From Seminavis robusta (Eukaryota; Bacillariophyta; Bacillariophyceae; Naviculales; Naviculaceae), in contig CAICTM010000791.1 in the NCBI GenBank assembly GCA_903772945.1, positions 1 through 48,554 of the forward strand: 48,554 nucleotides of DNA, read 5' to 3'. Of the stretch, positions 30,299 to 40,564 are shown in pieces. The position numbers and the translations under genes were made by a program. The number at the start of each line of letters is the position of its first letter. The first letter of the stretch is position 1. The notes beneath the pieces were generated by a model. That model was not told the origin of the DNA. It worked only from the letters and a program-made list of their open reading frames with translations, and did not search any database.

Positions 30299-31405
30299 TC
30301 AATTCTTTCCCCGCGGCTCATTTCGGCTGAACCCCGTACCTTTGCCATCGGGGTTAGAGAGAAGGAAGGCCCCAGAGACTTGCAATTGGTCGAAAGATAC
30401 CGTGAATATGCCCATGAAAGCCGAAACTTGTTCACAACTCCTCTCGTCATTCATCTTCTGCTGGATCTCACTAAAACGCATCTCGTGCATGGCGACAAAC
30501 TTTCGAGACGCTGGGTTTCCCACCCACTTTCCAACTACTGTCACCATCTCATTACAATTGAGGAGAGGAATCTCCGTCAAGTCATTTGAGAACGACGTTT
30601 TGTCGTAAAGTTCCATTCCTACGGCACTTTTGAGTTTGGAATATACTTCGTTGGGAAGAAGCAAAGACCAGCTAAGAAGCCAAAAACTCGGTTCCAGTTG
30701 AAACCGTAAGAAACCGTCAACCGCGAAGTGCTTGGAATGGACTTTTTGTCCATTGATGTTGTACTCCCACAAACGAAAGTCGCGATGGGCCAGTTTCATT
30801 GTTTTGCTCGGAGGAGCAAAGGATGAAGTAACGTGGTCCTCAAGGTCGTTCACGAGATGTTTCACAACATCAGCTCGGTCGAAGACTACGCCATTGTACC
30901 CCGGGTGCAGCGTTCATCAACTCGCTTAGTTTGGCTGCCGCAGTTGGCTCGTACGTCTGATTTTCTTGAACTTTTGGCTCTTTTTCAAACAAGAGTAGGC
31001 GTTTCTTGTCCAAACACTGAGCGATAGCATCGTGCAGTTCCCTCGGAGTGGACACAGCAGCAACGTCTCCATCGCAGTCGGTGTAATACAAAGGGCGTGG
31101 CAGAATTTTTCCCGTAGCTTCCATGAACAAACTGCCGAGCGTCTCCAGCGATACCTTCCCCGACTTGTCGTTGATCAAGTGATGGAGCAGAAAGCGGCGA
31201 GTCTGACGATTAACTATGATTCGCAACAGATCCCTCAGTGAGTTCAAGCGCATCGCGTTGCGTCCAGGTGAACTTCAGTCAGGCTGTCCAGGTACTCACC
31301 TCCATCGACACCAAAAATTACCTTCACGGTAAAATCAGTGCTGGTTGCATCTTCGGACGGCAAAGTTGATGCGGTCGAAATCGCGTCTCCAAGTTCTACT
31401 AACAT
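30299..31405 (-). CDS. PB1-domain protein D, one-base frameshift (339 aa if corrected)
   Basis: Exon 1 is 31300-31405, the intron 31214-31299 (86 bp, GTGAGT...CATAG) and exon 2 30299-31213. The start at 31405 is preferred over one at 31450 because its context is better (A at -3). The PB1 domain covers about 24-105: FTVKVIFGV with Lys, TRRFLLHHL, ETLGSLFMEA, and OPCA YTDCDGDVAAVSTPREL. It is followed by the same C-terminal domain as paralogue B (VVFDRADVVKHLVNDLEDHV...). Between them the frame breaks: as written it reads ...NAAPGVQWRSLRPS and stops at 30870. Dropping one base from the CCCC run at 30899-30902 restores agreement with B through to the stop at 30299. It is either a recent pseudogene or an assembly error in a short homopolymer. 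Confidence 0.7.
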
Positions 31406-34039
31406 TTTGGTTGGTCCTGTTGACTGTCTGCCCTTTTGAACTCTATGCATACACTACTAGCTAGCTAGCTTATGCAGCGCTTGACGCATCTGATTTTAAA
31501 AAAACCTCGGCAAGATACGGTTCACCCAAAAACCTGGAATACGGAAAGATACGGTTCACCTGAAAACCTCTAGCTAGAGAGTCGGTCGATGTCAAGACTG
31601 TCAACTTTTTGGGGTGAATTTGAAGAACCCATCAAAGCGGTTGGAGAGCTGTTGCAGCAAGTTGTCAAGTTGTTGGTCTCCACTATGATAACGCCAGAAT
31701 CACGTCTTAGTAACAATATAGCGTCGCTTCGAGAGTAATAGTGCAATAGGTAGAGAGGGCTGAGGAGGATTCGATTCCAGTGCTAATTGTGGAATTCAGT
31801 GGGAAAACAGCGAGCTGTACTTGAGCCGCCTAGACCGTACTTAGATCTTCATCTTTTCCCTTCGGTATATCGAGAGTTAGGTCGCGAAACTGATTTCGGG
31901 ATTGTTGGGTGGGTCGAGGAGGATTCCAGTGCTAATTGCTGATTTCAGTGGGCTTACAGGGAGATGAACTTTGGCTGCCTCATCCTAATTTTCATTTCAG
32001 TTCGTCACATTATCCCTTCAGCCACAGCATTTTCCAATGCCGTTCGTTGTTGAAGGTATGTTTTCGTTGCCTGCCACCAGAGAACCGATATGGAGATAAC
32101 GGGGATGAACCGAGGAGAGATTCAGCGCCAACTAAGAGAACGTCCCACAAACTGTCGTCTTTGCGGCTGATTGTTAGCTGGTAGTTTGCTGGGTTTCTTG
32201 ATTAGGGACATCCCCTTGCGGAGGCAGAGCGCTGTGAAAGTTGAAGTGAATGTACCAAACCCAAGTCTTTTCAAATGTCCCCAAACAGAAATCGAAGCAC
32301 TCTCGTAGATTCGTGATGATTGGGTTTCTTCGGTCCTAGCTACTACTAGGTCAGATAGCCCTATACATGAAGAATCCCATTGACACTCAGAGAAACAGCA
32401 TTTGTCGCAAAGCTGATATGATTCCTCCCTGTGGTGAGCTGTTTGTCAGTTCCTCCAGCACCATTCCCATCCCCAAAGAATATGTAGGTCCAACACGGAG
32501 GTGGTCATGAGTCAACGGATTTTAACGCAGCCAACAATGGTCGACCAATCCACCTGGATGCCACCCTGTTCTGTTCTGTTCTGTTCTGTTCTGGTACCAC
32601 ACCCAAACAAAGAACCCCCACCTCGTGTTTTTTCATGAGTCAACGGATTCCAATGCTCTCAACCATCAAAACAAAAGAGTCCCCATGGAATGACTACATA
32701 ACCCAAATCCGCCACAAAAGGCAGTGCCACCAAGACGAGATATAGATTGGTCACCACGAGATGAAGCCAGGGCAAGGGCAGCACGGTATCTTCGAGACGG
32801 TCCACCAACCCTTCATGGATCTTCTCGCTTGAATGGGGTATCCAACATCCCCCAGGTCAAGTAAGTGAACAAGACGAATGTAGTCACTGACCGTTGGGAT
32901 GGTCGTGCATTCTTGGGAAAACCAAGCATCACATCACGCTCAGGCTTGATCTCTGATGTGAGGCAGATGGTTTTTTTGGCATGCCCGTATTGGTTGCAAC
33001 TCCATCAATGCACTCATGGAGACTGGCCGGATCCAAGACCCATTCGGAAGAGGTACGGAGTAAAATACTCGGAGAGAAACCATAGCATGGTACCAGGTAC
33101 CATGCATGATTGCCACCGGTATCGCCGCCGTTGCGTTTTTGCACTCCGAGAGCTGATCGCTGCTTCCATGGTTGTCACGGCACGTAACGGTCTTCTTTCG
33201 TCGCCAAGCAAAGAAGATGAGAGATCACACGTTCTGTTCTTTTCCTCCCGTTAGGTCAGTTACCGACTCAGGGTGACCGATAGCGAAGGAAGGTGCGTTG
33301 TTGCAGCTGCCAGTCATCGGCCACATTCTGCCTGGTTATCGTAGTCAGCGAGCATGTGCTATTGGCTACTGCCTCCTCGTCGAAGTGGGAAGAAAAAGGC
33401 ATGCACAAGGTTGCCGCGACTTTCCGAAAGATACCCCGCATGACCAGGGTGGTCCGGAAACCACCAAAATGTGGCACAAAGAAGGAGATCCGGTCTTGAA
33501 GGACTTACTGAAAAGACTAAAAGCAATGTCAATATGACTCAAGTTCATTCTGATGACTGGTACCAGTGACTATCTGGCTTTACTATAGGATCTTTATACT
33601 GCTATAACTGGTACCAAAGATCCAATTCTCAGTGACTGATCGATATGACCTCACCTACTGCCCTTTTCAGAGTAAAATGCGAGGGGTATCCAACTTTCTG
33701 CGAAGGCATCTCACGATTGCATGTGGTTGCGCTTTTGCCGTTTTCGCAGGGTTGGCGGTTGACGCCAATATTTTTAATGCATTATACGGTCATGAAGGTA
33801 TCATCGAAAAAATTGGCTTAGTCCAGCGTCAGATGCTGTCTTGCATCAGAACCGGTTTCTCTCTCTGAATGAGGCAGGAAGCAACGCGTGGTTCCCACAG
33901 AACACCCACTTACTTGAAAATTCTCCGTCAGTCTGATCGTCTCACAAATTCTCTTGGCTTCACACAAACATCACTCACCTACAATCTCAGATTCCATTCT
34001 ATTTGAAGAGAACACTTTTCTACGCTACTACAATCCAAA
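31406..34039. other. Long gene-poor stretch with short duplications
   Basis: I see no convincing gene. Structure includes a ~55-bp direct repeat (about 31757-31815 and 31911-31965; shared GAGGAGGATTC, CCAGTGCTAATTG and TTCAGTGGG). TCATGAGTCAACGGATT is repeated at about 32506 and 32633. Five CTGTT units lie at 32566-32590, with paired GGTACC palindromes at about 33091-33107. A 63-codon frame at 33677-33868 with one hydrophobic segment was not called. Confidence 0.4.
31512..31566 (-). promoter_or_regulatory. Shared 5' element (two copies) upstream of PB1 gene D
   Basis: Two copies of AAGATACGGTTCACC(TG/CA)AAAA (plus strand) lie at 31512-31531 and 31546-31566, 107 and 141 bases before the ATG at 31405. 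Only the second keeps TTTTCAGG on the minus strand; the first reads TTTTGGG, so it could not act as a splice acceptor. Confidence 0.5.
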
Positions 34040-34816
34040 ATGAAGTCTACTCTTGCTCTCATCAGTATCTTTGCTGCTGCCATCTTCCAAGGCACCTTGG
34101 CCTTTGCTCCTTCCAATGTGTGTTCGAAGCAACCATCGGCCATTAGCTCTCCACTGTTCCGTGCTCCTACCTTTACACCGCCATCCACTACTACAACATC
34201 CCAATGGATGTCTTCCATTCCGATGGAACCCATGACGGTCGATGTGGCCGTATCACCTCAAATGGGCATTCATCCATGGGACCGCGTCTGTGCCACCGTC
34301 TCGGATGCGACCCAAAATTTGAACGCACTCCGACAAAAAATCCAAAAGTCGGGAGTCGCCACGGCCATTTCCTATTCGTTGGTCTCCAACATGTTCACTA
34401 CCGTCGCGCTGTCGTTGGCGTGGTATGGATTCTCCATGCAGGTATGTTATCATCGTTGTGTTTTTGAAAAACGAATCAATTGAATATGATGGTATCTGAC
34501 ATTTGAGGTTTTCCTACGTACTACATTACAGACTGGCTTGTCCCCCATTAGTCCCGGACAATGGAAGCCCTTTTTGGCATGGTACGGTGGTTTCTACGCC
34601 GTCAACTCACTTCTCAAGCCCGTTCGATTCATGATTGCGTTGGGTATTGTTCCTCGCACCGAACAACTCATGGCACTCTTTCAAGCACGATTTAATGACA
34701 GCAAAAAGGCTGCTGTTATCGCCTCCACATCGCTCTTGGTGGTGACTTCCAGCACTGTCATGGCGTCGGCCATTGGATTGGCCAGTCTCTGTTCTGGAGT
34801 CCCCATTTTTGTATAA
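34040..34816 (+). CDS. Plastid-targeted membrane protein, DUF1279/FAM210-like (two exons, 228 aa)
   Basis: Exon 1 is 34040-34441, the intron 34442-34531 (90 bp, GTATGT...TTACAG) and exon 2 34532-34816; both joins are in phase 0. Residues 1-21 are a signal peptide ending in TLAFAPSN. The AFAP motif matches the ASAFAP cleavage motif that sends diatom proteins to the four-membrane plastid, and the next ~40 residues are Ser/Thr/Pro-rich with no acidic residues, as in transit peptides. The mature part has two hydrophobic helices (GVATAISYSLVSNMFTTVAL and ASTSLLVVTSSTVMASAIGL) around an amphipathic middle (WYGGFYAVNSLLKPVRFM). Layout and spacing resemble DUF1279 proteins of plastids and mitochondria, but the family call comes from pattern only. 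It probably resides in the thylakoid or inner plastid membrane. Confidence 0.82.
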
Positions 34817-36013
34817 ACAAAACAAGCATCCAACCAACCAAACACCATCCGCCGTCACGCTTCCAAGCTTCCACGGCATGTACTACCACTGAAGCTTCGG
34901 ACATCCTTTAGGATATACCATCCTAGACGGGGAGGACGATACACGAAGAGAGCACTTTGCAGAACATCCAGCTCTGATATCGTCCGAGGAAATCGGCGTT
35001 CTCAGGCTACCGTACCTCACTCCGACACACACACAAGCGAGTGCCATATGGCTGTGGAAACACGCTTCCAGGCCTGCATCGCTTCCCCACACCAAACTTG
35101 TATTTCTTACCAACTGTACTACTACTACGACTACTGTATTGTCAAATCAGAGACTGGCGATCAAAACTAGAGCCAGCAGCAAATATAATCTATAAATTAT
35201 ACAATATAGACTTAGCTTACATTGTACTTCGTGGCGACTGCTATAGTTTCGGCCGCTGCTTTGCGGACACCTGGTACGTCTTTGCAGGCAAAGATACTAC
35301 AGCTTTGGTACGCAAAACCATTCCTTCCATCCATTTGCTTGGTCCCAACAAGCTAGCTAAATGGAAGGGATACCTGCCAAGCTAGCTGGATGGAACGAGG
35401 CAGTGGTGGCAGTGGCTGACCAACCCTTGGCTGCCCAACTTGGCTGCCCACCACCAATCTCAATAGAATCCTTTTCGCCCAAAAGGAGTTTAGCCTGTAA
35501 CTGTTCGGGATGCTGCTGATGCCAATGCACCCTCATTTTTTGTTTGTTTGCTTGACACCCTTGCATCATGTTATCAGCCATGCACTGACACCTGTCTTCT
35601 GAATCATTTCTGGAAGTCTCTTTCCACGCTTTGGCTGACTCAGTTTCCACGGAACGGGAGCGTGGTGTTTTTGGCCACGACAGTGCGACCAGTTTGAGAA
35701 AGCTGCATCTCCGCTAGTGTCCATGACATGCCGAGACATGTCCAAGCCTGCTCGGGGCTGGCTAAAGGGACACTCGGAAGTCTTGAAGCATGCGTGGTGT
35801 CCATGGTCTGAAGCGTCACTGCTCTGACTAGAACATACTACTAGTACCGTAGCTAGCTGCTTGTATGTACCGTTGTCAGCAGGTTCCACGGTGCGAAGTG
35901 TGGATCTTTTGGAACCACGCTGACGAACTTTATATGCGGGCTGCCGTATCTTCGCCTTTCGCATCCCATGCACAGACTACTATACAAGACGAAAGAGGAA
36001 CAACCGCCATGAC
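34817..36013. other. Intergenic stretch
   Basis: No gene is seen; open frames are short and overlap on both strands. AAGCTAGCTAAATGGAAGGGATACC and AAGCTAGCTGGATGG flank 35350-35392 as near copies. Just before the next gene, ATGACATGA at 36009-36017 makes a two-codon upstream frame that overlaps the ankyrin start and could lower its translation. Confidence 0.4.
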
Positions 36014-37390
36014 ATGACCGAGAAAGAGGACGATGCAGCCACTAAGGATGTTTGGAATCAGGTATTCCTCGCCATTGCTTCTCTGGATGCCAGCAGTTGT
36101 ACGGAAGAAGAGATTCGAGCCAAGCTGGATCCTCTCTTGTCCACCGTAAAAGAATCAGAACCTCCCAATGGAATCTCGCCTCTGCTGGTGGCCAGTGACA
36201 AGGGCAACCTAAAGTGTCTCGAGTACCTACTATCCTCCCACTACCCCGTGTCTGTCATTGGAAGCCCCGTCACTCCATCCGATTCCTCTCATGGTGGAAA
36301 TACTCCCGTTCATCATGCTGCCATGGCGGGATGCAGTGATGCGTGGCCTATTTTTGCGAAACTCATGGCAGACGACGAGGCGGAAGCAGTCTATGTGACT
36401 CTCGGAAGCCTCTCGAATGTGAATGGAGATACGCCTCTTCAAATGGCCATTCCAGCCGGCCATGGCGATTTTGTCCGACAATTTTGGAGCGGCAACGCTA
36501 CTTTGCAAGCAAGAAAAATTCTGCAGCGCCCCAATCAGCAAGGAGATACGTGTGCCTCGTTGGCATGCTGTCACGGACATGTCGATATATTGGACTTTTT
36601 ATTGACTACCTGTCAGGTACAGATTCGACACGAAGAAGTAGAATCCTGTCAATCCACCGTGGATCGAATGGATGGGGCATTGCAATCCGTGACGGACCCC
36701 CAGGTACGAGCCAGTTTCAAAGACAAGCAAACCAGGGTTCATGCTTGTTTGACCAAACTCAAGGATCGACTTGATCAGCAAGTGGCACAAGCGGCACAAG
36801 AGTTGATGTTACTTCAAGACAATAATGAGGGGAATCACGTCGTCAGCGCTACTAGTGGCACCAACAAAAAGAAGAAAAAGAAACGAAAATCGAAGGGGAA
36901 CAGCAGCAACAACAAACAGACAACAATTAGTAAACAAGAAGAAATCTCAAAATCTGCAGATCAGGAGGAAGACTCTTTCTGTGTCGTTTCCAGATTGGAG
37001 GATGGAAGAGTTGCCGTGACGGTGAAACCGACGGCCTCCCAGGAAGATACCCCCATACTGCCCCAGGCATCACTACTACTACCCACAGCCTCGCCCCAAA
37101 CCATGCTACGACAACGCATGAAAGAAAATCATGTGGACAAGGATGTCGATGCCGTCATGGATGCCCTGTGTTTGGACGTTTCCATGCTATTGTACACACC
37201 ACATGGCATGGCGTTGAATCTGTCACCGTCACAATTGGATACCGTCGAACAAATTTTGCAAAAACAAAGTCAATCGGTACGCCGAGCCAGGGAGTTGCAA
37301 CAGCGAATTCATTCCGTCGTCAGCAGCAGCGAGACGGATGATGACCAGGACAACAACAACAACAACAACAACAACGAGTGTACTGTCTAG
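36014..37390 (+). CDS. Ankyrin-repeat protein with lysine-rich segment (458 aa)
   Basis: This is a single-exon gene. Residues 52-198 hold three or four ankyrin repeats: NGISPLLVASDKGNLKCLEYLL (52-73), GNTPVHHAAMAGCSDAWPIF (95-114), NGDTPLQMAIPAGHGDFVRQF (137-157) and QGDTCASLACCHGHVDILDFLL (176-197). Residues 200-270 look like a coiled coil (DRLDQQVAQAAQELMLLQ). A basic run KKKKKKRKSKG at 285-295 could be a nuclear signal. The rest is low complexity, with a predicted helix at 385-440 (NLSPSQLDTVEQILQKQS), ending in an acidic patch and eight Asn encoded by an AAC microsatellite (about 37350-37377). Ankyrin repeats bind proteins; the partner is unknown. It is unrelated to the CPWD ankyrin gene nearby. 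Confidence 0.85.
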   Translation: MTEKEDDAATKDVWNQVFLAIASLDASSCTEEEIRAKLDPLLSTVKESEPPNGISPLLVASDKGNLKCLEYLLSSHYPVSVIGSPVTPSDSSHGGNTPVHHAAMAGCSDAWPIFAKLMADDEAEAVYVTLGSLSNVNGDTPLQMAIPAGHGDFVRQFWSGNATLQARKILQRPNQQGDTCASLACCHGHVDILDFLLTTCQVQIRHEEVESCQSTVDRMDGALQSVTDPQVRASFKDKQTRVHACLTKLKDRLDQQVAQAAQELMLLQDNNEGNHVVSATSGTNKKKKKKRKSKGNSSNNKQTTISKQEEISKSADQEEDSFCVVSRLEDGRVAVTVKPTASQEDTPILPQASLLLPTASPQTMLRQRMKENHVDKDVDAVMDALCLDVSMLLYTPHGMALNLSPSQLDTVEQILQKQSQSVRRARELQQRIHSVVSSSETDDDQDNNNNNNNNECTV

Positions 37391-38880
37391 CTGGTTAGTA
37401 GAATTGGTTTGGGCGACATCAGACAAATAGCAGTTGGGGAGGGGCAGCGAGGTCGAGAGTAACTGGTGTGATTTTTGTTACGAAGTGTGCTGATGCAAGG
37501 TAGTCTGCTTCTCTGTCGACGCCAACCAACAGACGAGCGAATTTAAGAGCCAGAATGGACTCGATTGAAATCAAACGGTGGTGACCGAAATTGGATCATC
37601 GTTCGTCGCCGCTTCCTTTCTTGCTTCTTGGACTCGACGGTACCTCGGCGGCGCGGGACAGTCCAGCTGACAGATTGTGCTGTGTCACATACACAATATT
37701 CCTAAAGTACTGAGTTTGCGGCGCGATACAACTACAAACGAAGCCTGCGGCTAGTCGAGTCGCCCTCCCAACAACCCCCTTCTTACTCAGCAGGCAGGTA
37801 CCCTCCAATGCAAAGAGCGCACCAAGATCAGTCTTGGAGGGCTTCGAGATCAATCGCTCCAATGTGTTTTGTCGCAAGACCTTTACCGCTATCATTGACC
37901 TCGGGCATGTCTGGCGCTTAGACCAAGTGCAACAAAGTCTTCAGCGTTGGAATGGACAGCCAGAGGTACACAAACCCAACGAGGAATACGACGCTGAATT
38001 ACGACAATTAGTTCGAAGCAAGTCCGGAGCTCGAGACATGGTCAAGCAGATGGGAACTCCCCAGCGCATCGAAGTTCTGCCAAGCCAAGAGTCCATCCAT
38101 TCCTGATTTGTAAGTTTCCAGTCGATATTGATGTTGAAGCACCGGTTTCGCAAATTTCGCCGAGGGATCAATGTCCGGACGCAGACTGTAAGGATTGAAT
38201 CAATCCCCGTGACTGATAATTGCGAAACAAGTTTACATGTCGAAACGATCTACTCTCAGGTGTATACATCATGACGAGAACCGTACATGGCATTGACAAA
38301 CATGGACCGTGTTGGACAACATCAGCTACCAGTGTCTTGATGTTCGCCAATCTTACACCTTTGCAAACAAGACCATTGTCAGCGTCACTGTTTGCCGCCT
38401 CAGGAAAGACCTCAACCAAGAAAGAGATCATGCGAGAAGCGAGACGATCGTGTTTGGCGACATGCTATTAGGAGTGGGAATTCTTCCATACAGCTAACAA
38501 CAATCATGCATGTCACGGCTTCGCGAAACTTCTGGCGAAAAGATCAGATGTTTATCAAGCTTGCGCGTCCCAGAATCAACAGGGAAAGAGGAGTCATATT
38601 ATTTGGTGTGGAATGTTTTTGTGGCCGGTGAAGGATGAGCCTCGCACACTACGATAATTTGATCTACATCGCCATTTGGTGTTGGAAGGCTTGATCTCGG
38701 CCTCCTGCTCCCACGGATGAAGATGCTCCTCAAAACTTCGTCAGCCCCAGCAGGGAGAGCACACGAATCGAATCCGCGAGAATGCAATCTGACTAACTAA
38801 ATTGGTATCATGCAGCCGATCCATGAAAAATTAGCAGGTAAGTGAAAGGGCCCGAAATCACCATTTACATGTAACTCTGC
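37391..38880. other. Intergenic stretch with possible gene debris
   Basis: The plus-strand frame at 37834-38106 reads somewhat like protein (RKTFTAIIDLGHVWRLD, ELRQLVRSKSGARDMVKQMG) but has no recognised family and no clear start. Frames at 38168-38497 overlap on both strands. I would not call a gene here, though a decayed one is possible. Confidence 0.35.
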
Positions 38881-38998
38881 TTTATATTTGGGTTTCGATT
38901 TTATATTTAGGTTTCGGTTGGATATGTAGGTTTCGGCTTGATTTTACTAGTTACTTACCATAGTAATTTGGTTTCGGTTTTATATTTAGGTTTCGTTC
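38881..38998. repeat. Short T-rich repeats, TTTATATTTAGGTTTCGG type
   Basis: About five copies of (TTTATA)TTTAGGTTTCG(G) occur, at 38881, 38900, 38919 (GATATGTAGG variant), 38967 (TAATTTGG variant) and 38979. The last overlaps the end of the out-of-frame ankyrin continuation, providing its stop codon at 38986. Confidence 0.7.
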
Positions 38999-39330
38999 TG
39001 ATGTGCATATTTCAGGGCTTCCAAATTCCCATCATATGCAGCGCTACGGCATGTACATTCGTCCCACGGACAACCATGTTCATGGGCATATTTCAGGATG
39101 TCCAAATGACCCCTTTCTGCAGCCATAGAGCATGTGCCTTCATTCCATGGACAACCATTCTCGTGAGCATACTTTAGGACTTCCAAATGGCCATTGCTTG
39201 CAGCATTGGAGCACACGTCTCCATCCCATGGGCAACCTTCTTCGTGTAGATATTGGAGTATTTCCAAATGGCCATTCGTAGCAGCAAGTGCACATGCACC
39301 TTCCTCTGCGCCTTCATTCATCTTCATCTT
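38986..39330 (-). pseudogene. Out-of-frame continuation of the CPWD ankyrin array
   Basis: Four further ankyrin units (starting CALAATNGHLEILQYLHEEG, CSNAASNGHLEV, CSMAAERGHLDI, CRSAAYDGNLEA) follow the stop of the main gene in a frame shifted by one base. They align with the main array with no other damage. The break lies in the repetitive GATGAAGATGAAGATGAATG tract (about 39314-39335). The corresponding earlier unit reads GATGAAGATGAATGGAATGA, so slippage in this tract is the likely cause. The frame ends in the T-rich repeat at 38986. Confidence 0.75.
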
Positions 39331-40564
39331 CATCCCACGGGCACCCGTTTTCATGAGCATACTTTAGGACTGCCAAATGACCATTTTCAGCAGCACTTCT
39401 GCATGTGTGTCCATCCCATGGGCACCCTTTGTCATGTAGATATTGGAGCATTTCCAAATGACCATTGCTTGCAGCATTGGAGCACACGTCTGTATCCCAT
39501 GGGCACCCTTCTTCGTGTAGATATTGGAGTATTTCCAAATGGCCATCTTCAGCAGCAAGTGCACATGCACCTTCCTCGTAGTCTTCATTCCATTCATCTT
39601 CACCCCACGGGCAGCCATTTTCATGAGCATACTTTAGAACTGCCAAATGGCCATTGTAGGCAGCACTCCAGCATGTGTGTCGATCCCATGGACATCCATT
39701 TTCATGTAGATATTGGAGTATTTCCAAATGGCCACTTCCAGCAGCATTGGAGCATGTGTATGCATCCCATGGGTACCCGTTTTCATGAGCATACTTTAGG
39801 ACTTCCAGATGGCCACATTCTGCGGCTTCTTCGCATGTGTGTGCATCCCATGGGCAGCCAGTCTCATGTAGATATCGGAGTATTTCCAAATTGCAATTTC
39901 TAGCAGCCCATCTGCAGGTCCAAGAGTCCCAAGGACAGCCGTTTTCATGAGCATACTTTAGGATTTCCAAATGACCGTTTCCAGCAGCCACCCTGCATGT
40001 ATTTTCACCCCTTGGACAGCCCTTCTCATGTAGATACTTGAGGACATGCAGATGGCCACGTTCTGCGGCTGCTTGGCATGTGTCTTCATCCCATGGAAAC
40101 TCCTTTTCCCGGGCCCACTGAATAACTGGAATACTTCCAGCTCTGGCAGCTGATGTACAAACACTGTGTTGTCTTGCTTCTACTTCCATGTTGTCCGAAT
40201 GGATACGCCAGTGTTCAGAGCGTGGCACAGAACAAAACACGGCTGAGTAGAACGTATCTGTGCTTTCTGCTTGACGGAGGCCTGGACAGACGCCTGCTTG
40301 CCACACTTGTGGTGGATTTTCCACGGAATTGCAGTAGTCTGTGTAGAGTTCCTTCATTTGCTTACTGACAGGAGCCACAAAGGCATGGTGCCCCATGCCC
40401 AAAAAGGGGAAAACGTTTTTGATCCAAACATCCGTTTGGTTCAGGAAAGCATGACTTGGCTTTGCCATGGCTGCCTTCTTTGGTGGCCGTGTGGTCATTG
40501 CTGCTACAACGTCTGTCTCTCCGTGACCTTCCTTTGTCTTTTGGAGATCGTTGGTGTCTTTCAA
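39314..40564 (-). CDS. CPWD-type ankyrin-repeat protein (416 aa as written)
   Basis: This is a single exon. Residues 1-40 are polar. Residues 40-100 form an F-box-like helical head (DVWIKNVFPFLGMGHHAFVAPVSKQ, then KELYTDYCNSV) that I associate with this stramenopile ankyrin family. From about 135 there are ten units of ~27 residues of the form C-x2-AA-x-x-GHLE[IV]LKY[AL]HE-x-GCPWD. Such proteins are highly multiplied in diatoms and are thought to be binding scaffolds; no substrate is known. The frame ends inside a GAT/GAA tract while four more units continue one base out of frame (separate entry). Intact, the protein would have 14 units and about 525 aa. Units 7-9 and 10-12 are copies of one 270-bp block including an acidic insert (EDEWNEDYEEGA / EDE...NEGAEEGA), so the array grew by segmental duplication. 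Confidence 0.8.
   Translation of the reverse strand: MKDTNDLQKTKEGHGETDVVAAMTTRPPKKAAMAKPSHAFLNQTDVWIKNVFPFLGMGHHAFVAPVSKQMKELYTDYCNSVENPPQVWQAGVCPGLRQAESTDTFYSAVFCSVPRSEHWRIHSDNMEVEARQHSVCTSAARAGSIPVIQWAREKEFPWDEDTCQAAAERGHLHVLKYLHEKGCPRGENTCRVAAGNGHLEILKYAHENGCPWDSWTCRWAARNCNLEILRYLHETGCPWDAHTCEEAAECGHLEVLKYAHENGYPWDAYTCSNAAGSGHLEILQYLHENGCPWDRHTCWSAAYNGHLAVLKYAHENGCPWGEDEWNEDYEEGACALAAEDGHLEILQYLHEEGCPWDTDVCSNAASNGHLEMLQYLHDKGCPWDGHTCRSAAENGHLAVLKYAHENGCPWDEDEDE

Noticed and set aside
33677..33868. Possible 63-codon small membrane protein
   Set aside because: One hydrophobic segment and an acceptable ATG, but no family, no conserved tail and no further support.
37834..38106. Plus-strand 90-codon frame after the ankyrin gene
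   Set aside because: It reads somewhat like protein but lacks a clear start context and a known domain, and neighbouring frames do not extend it.
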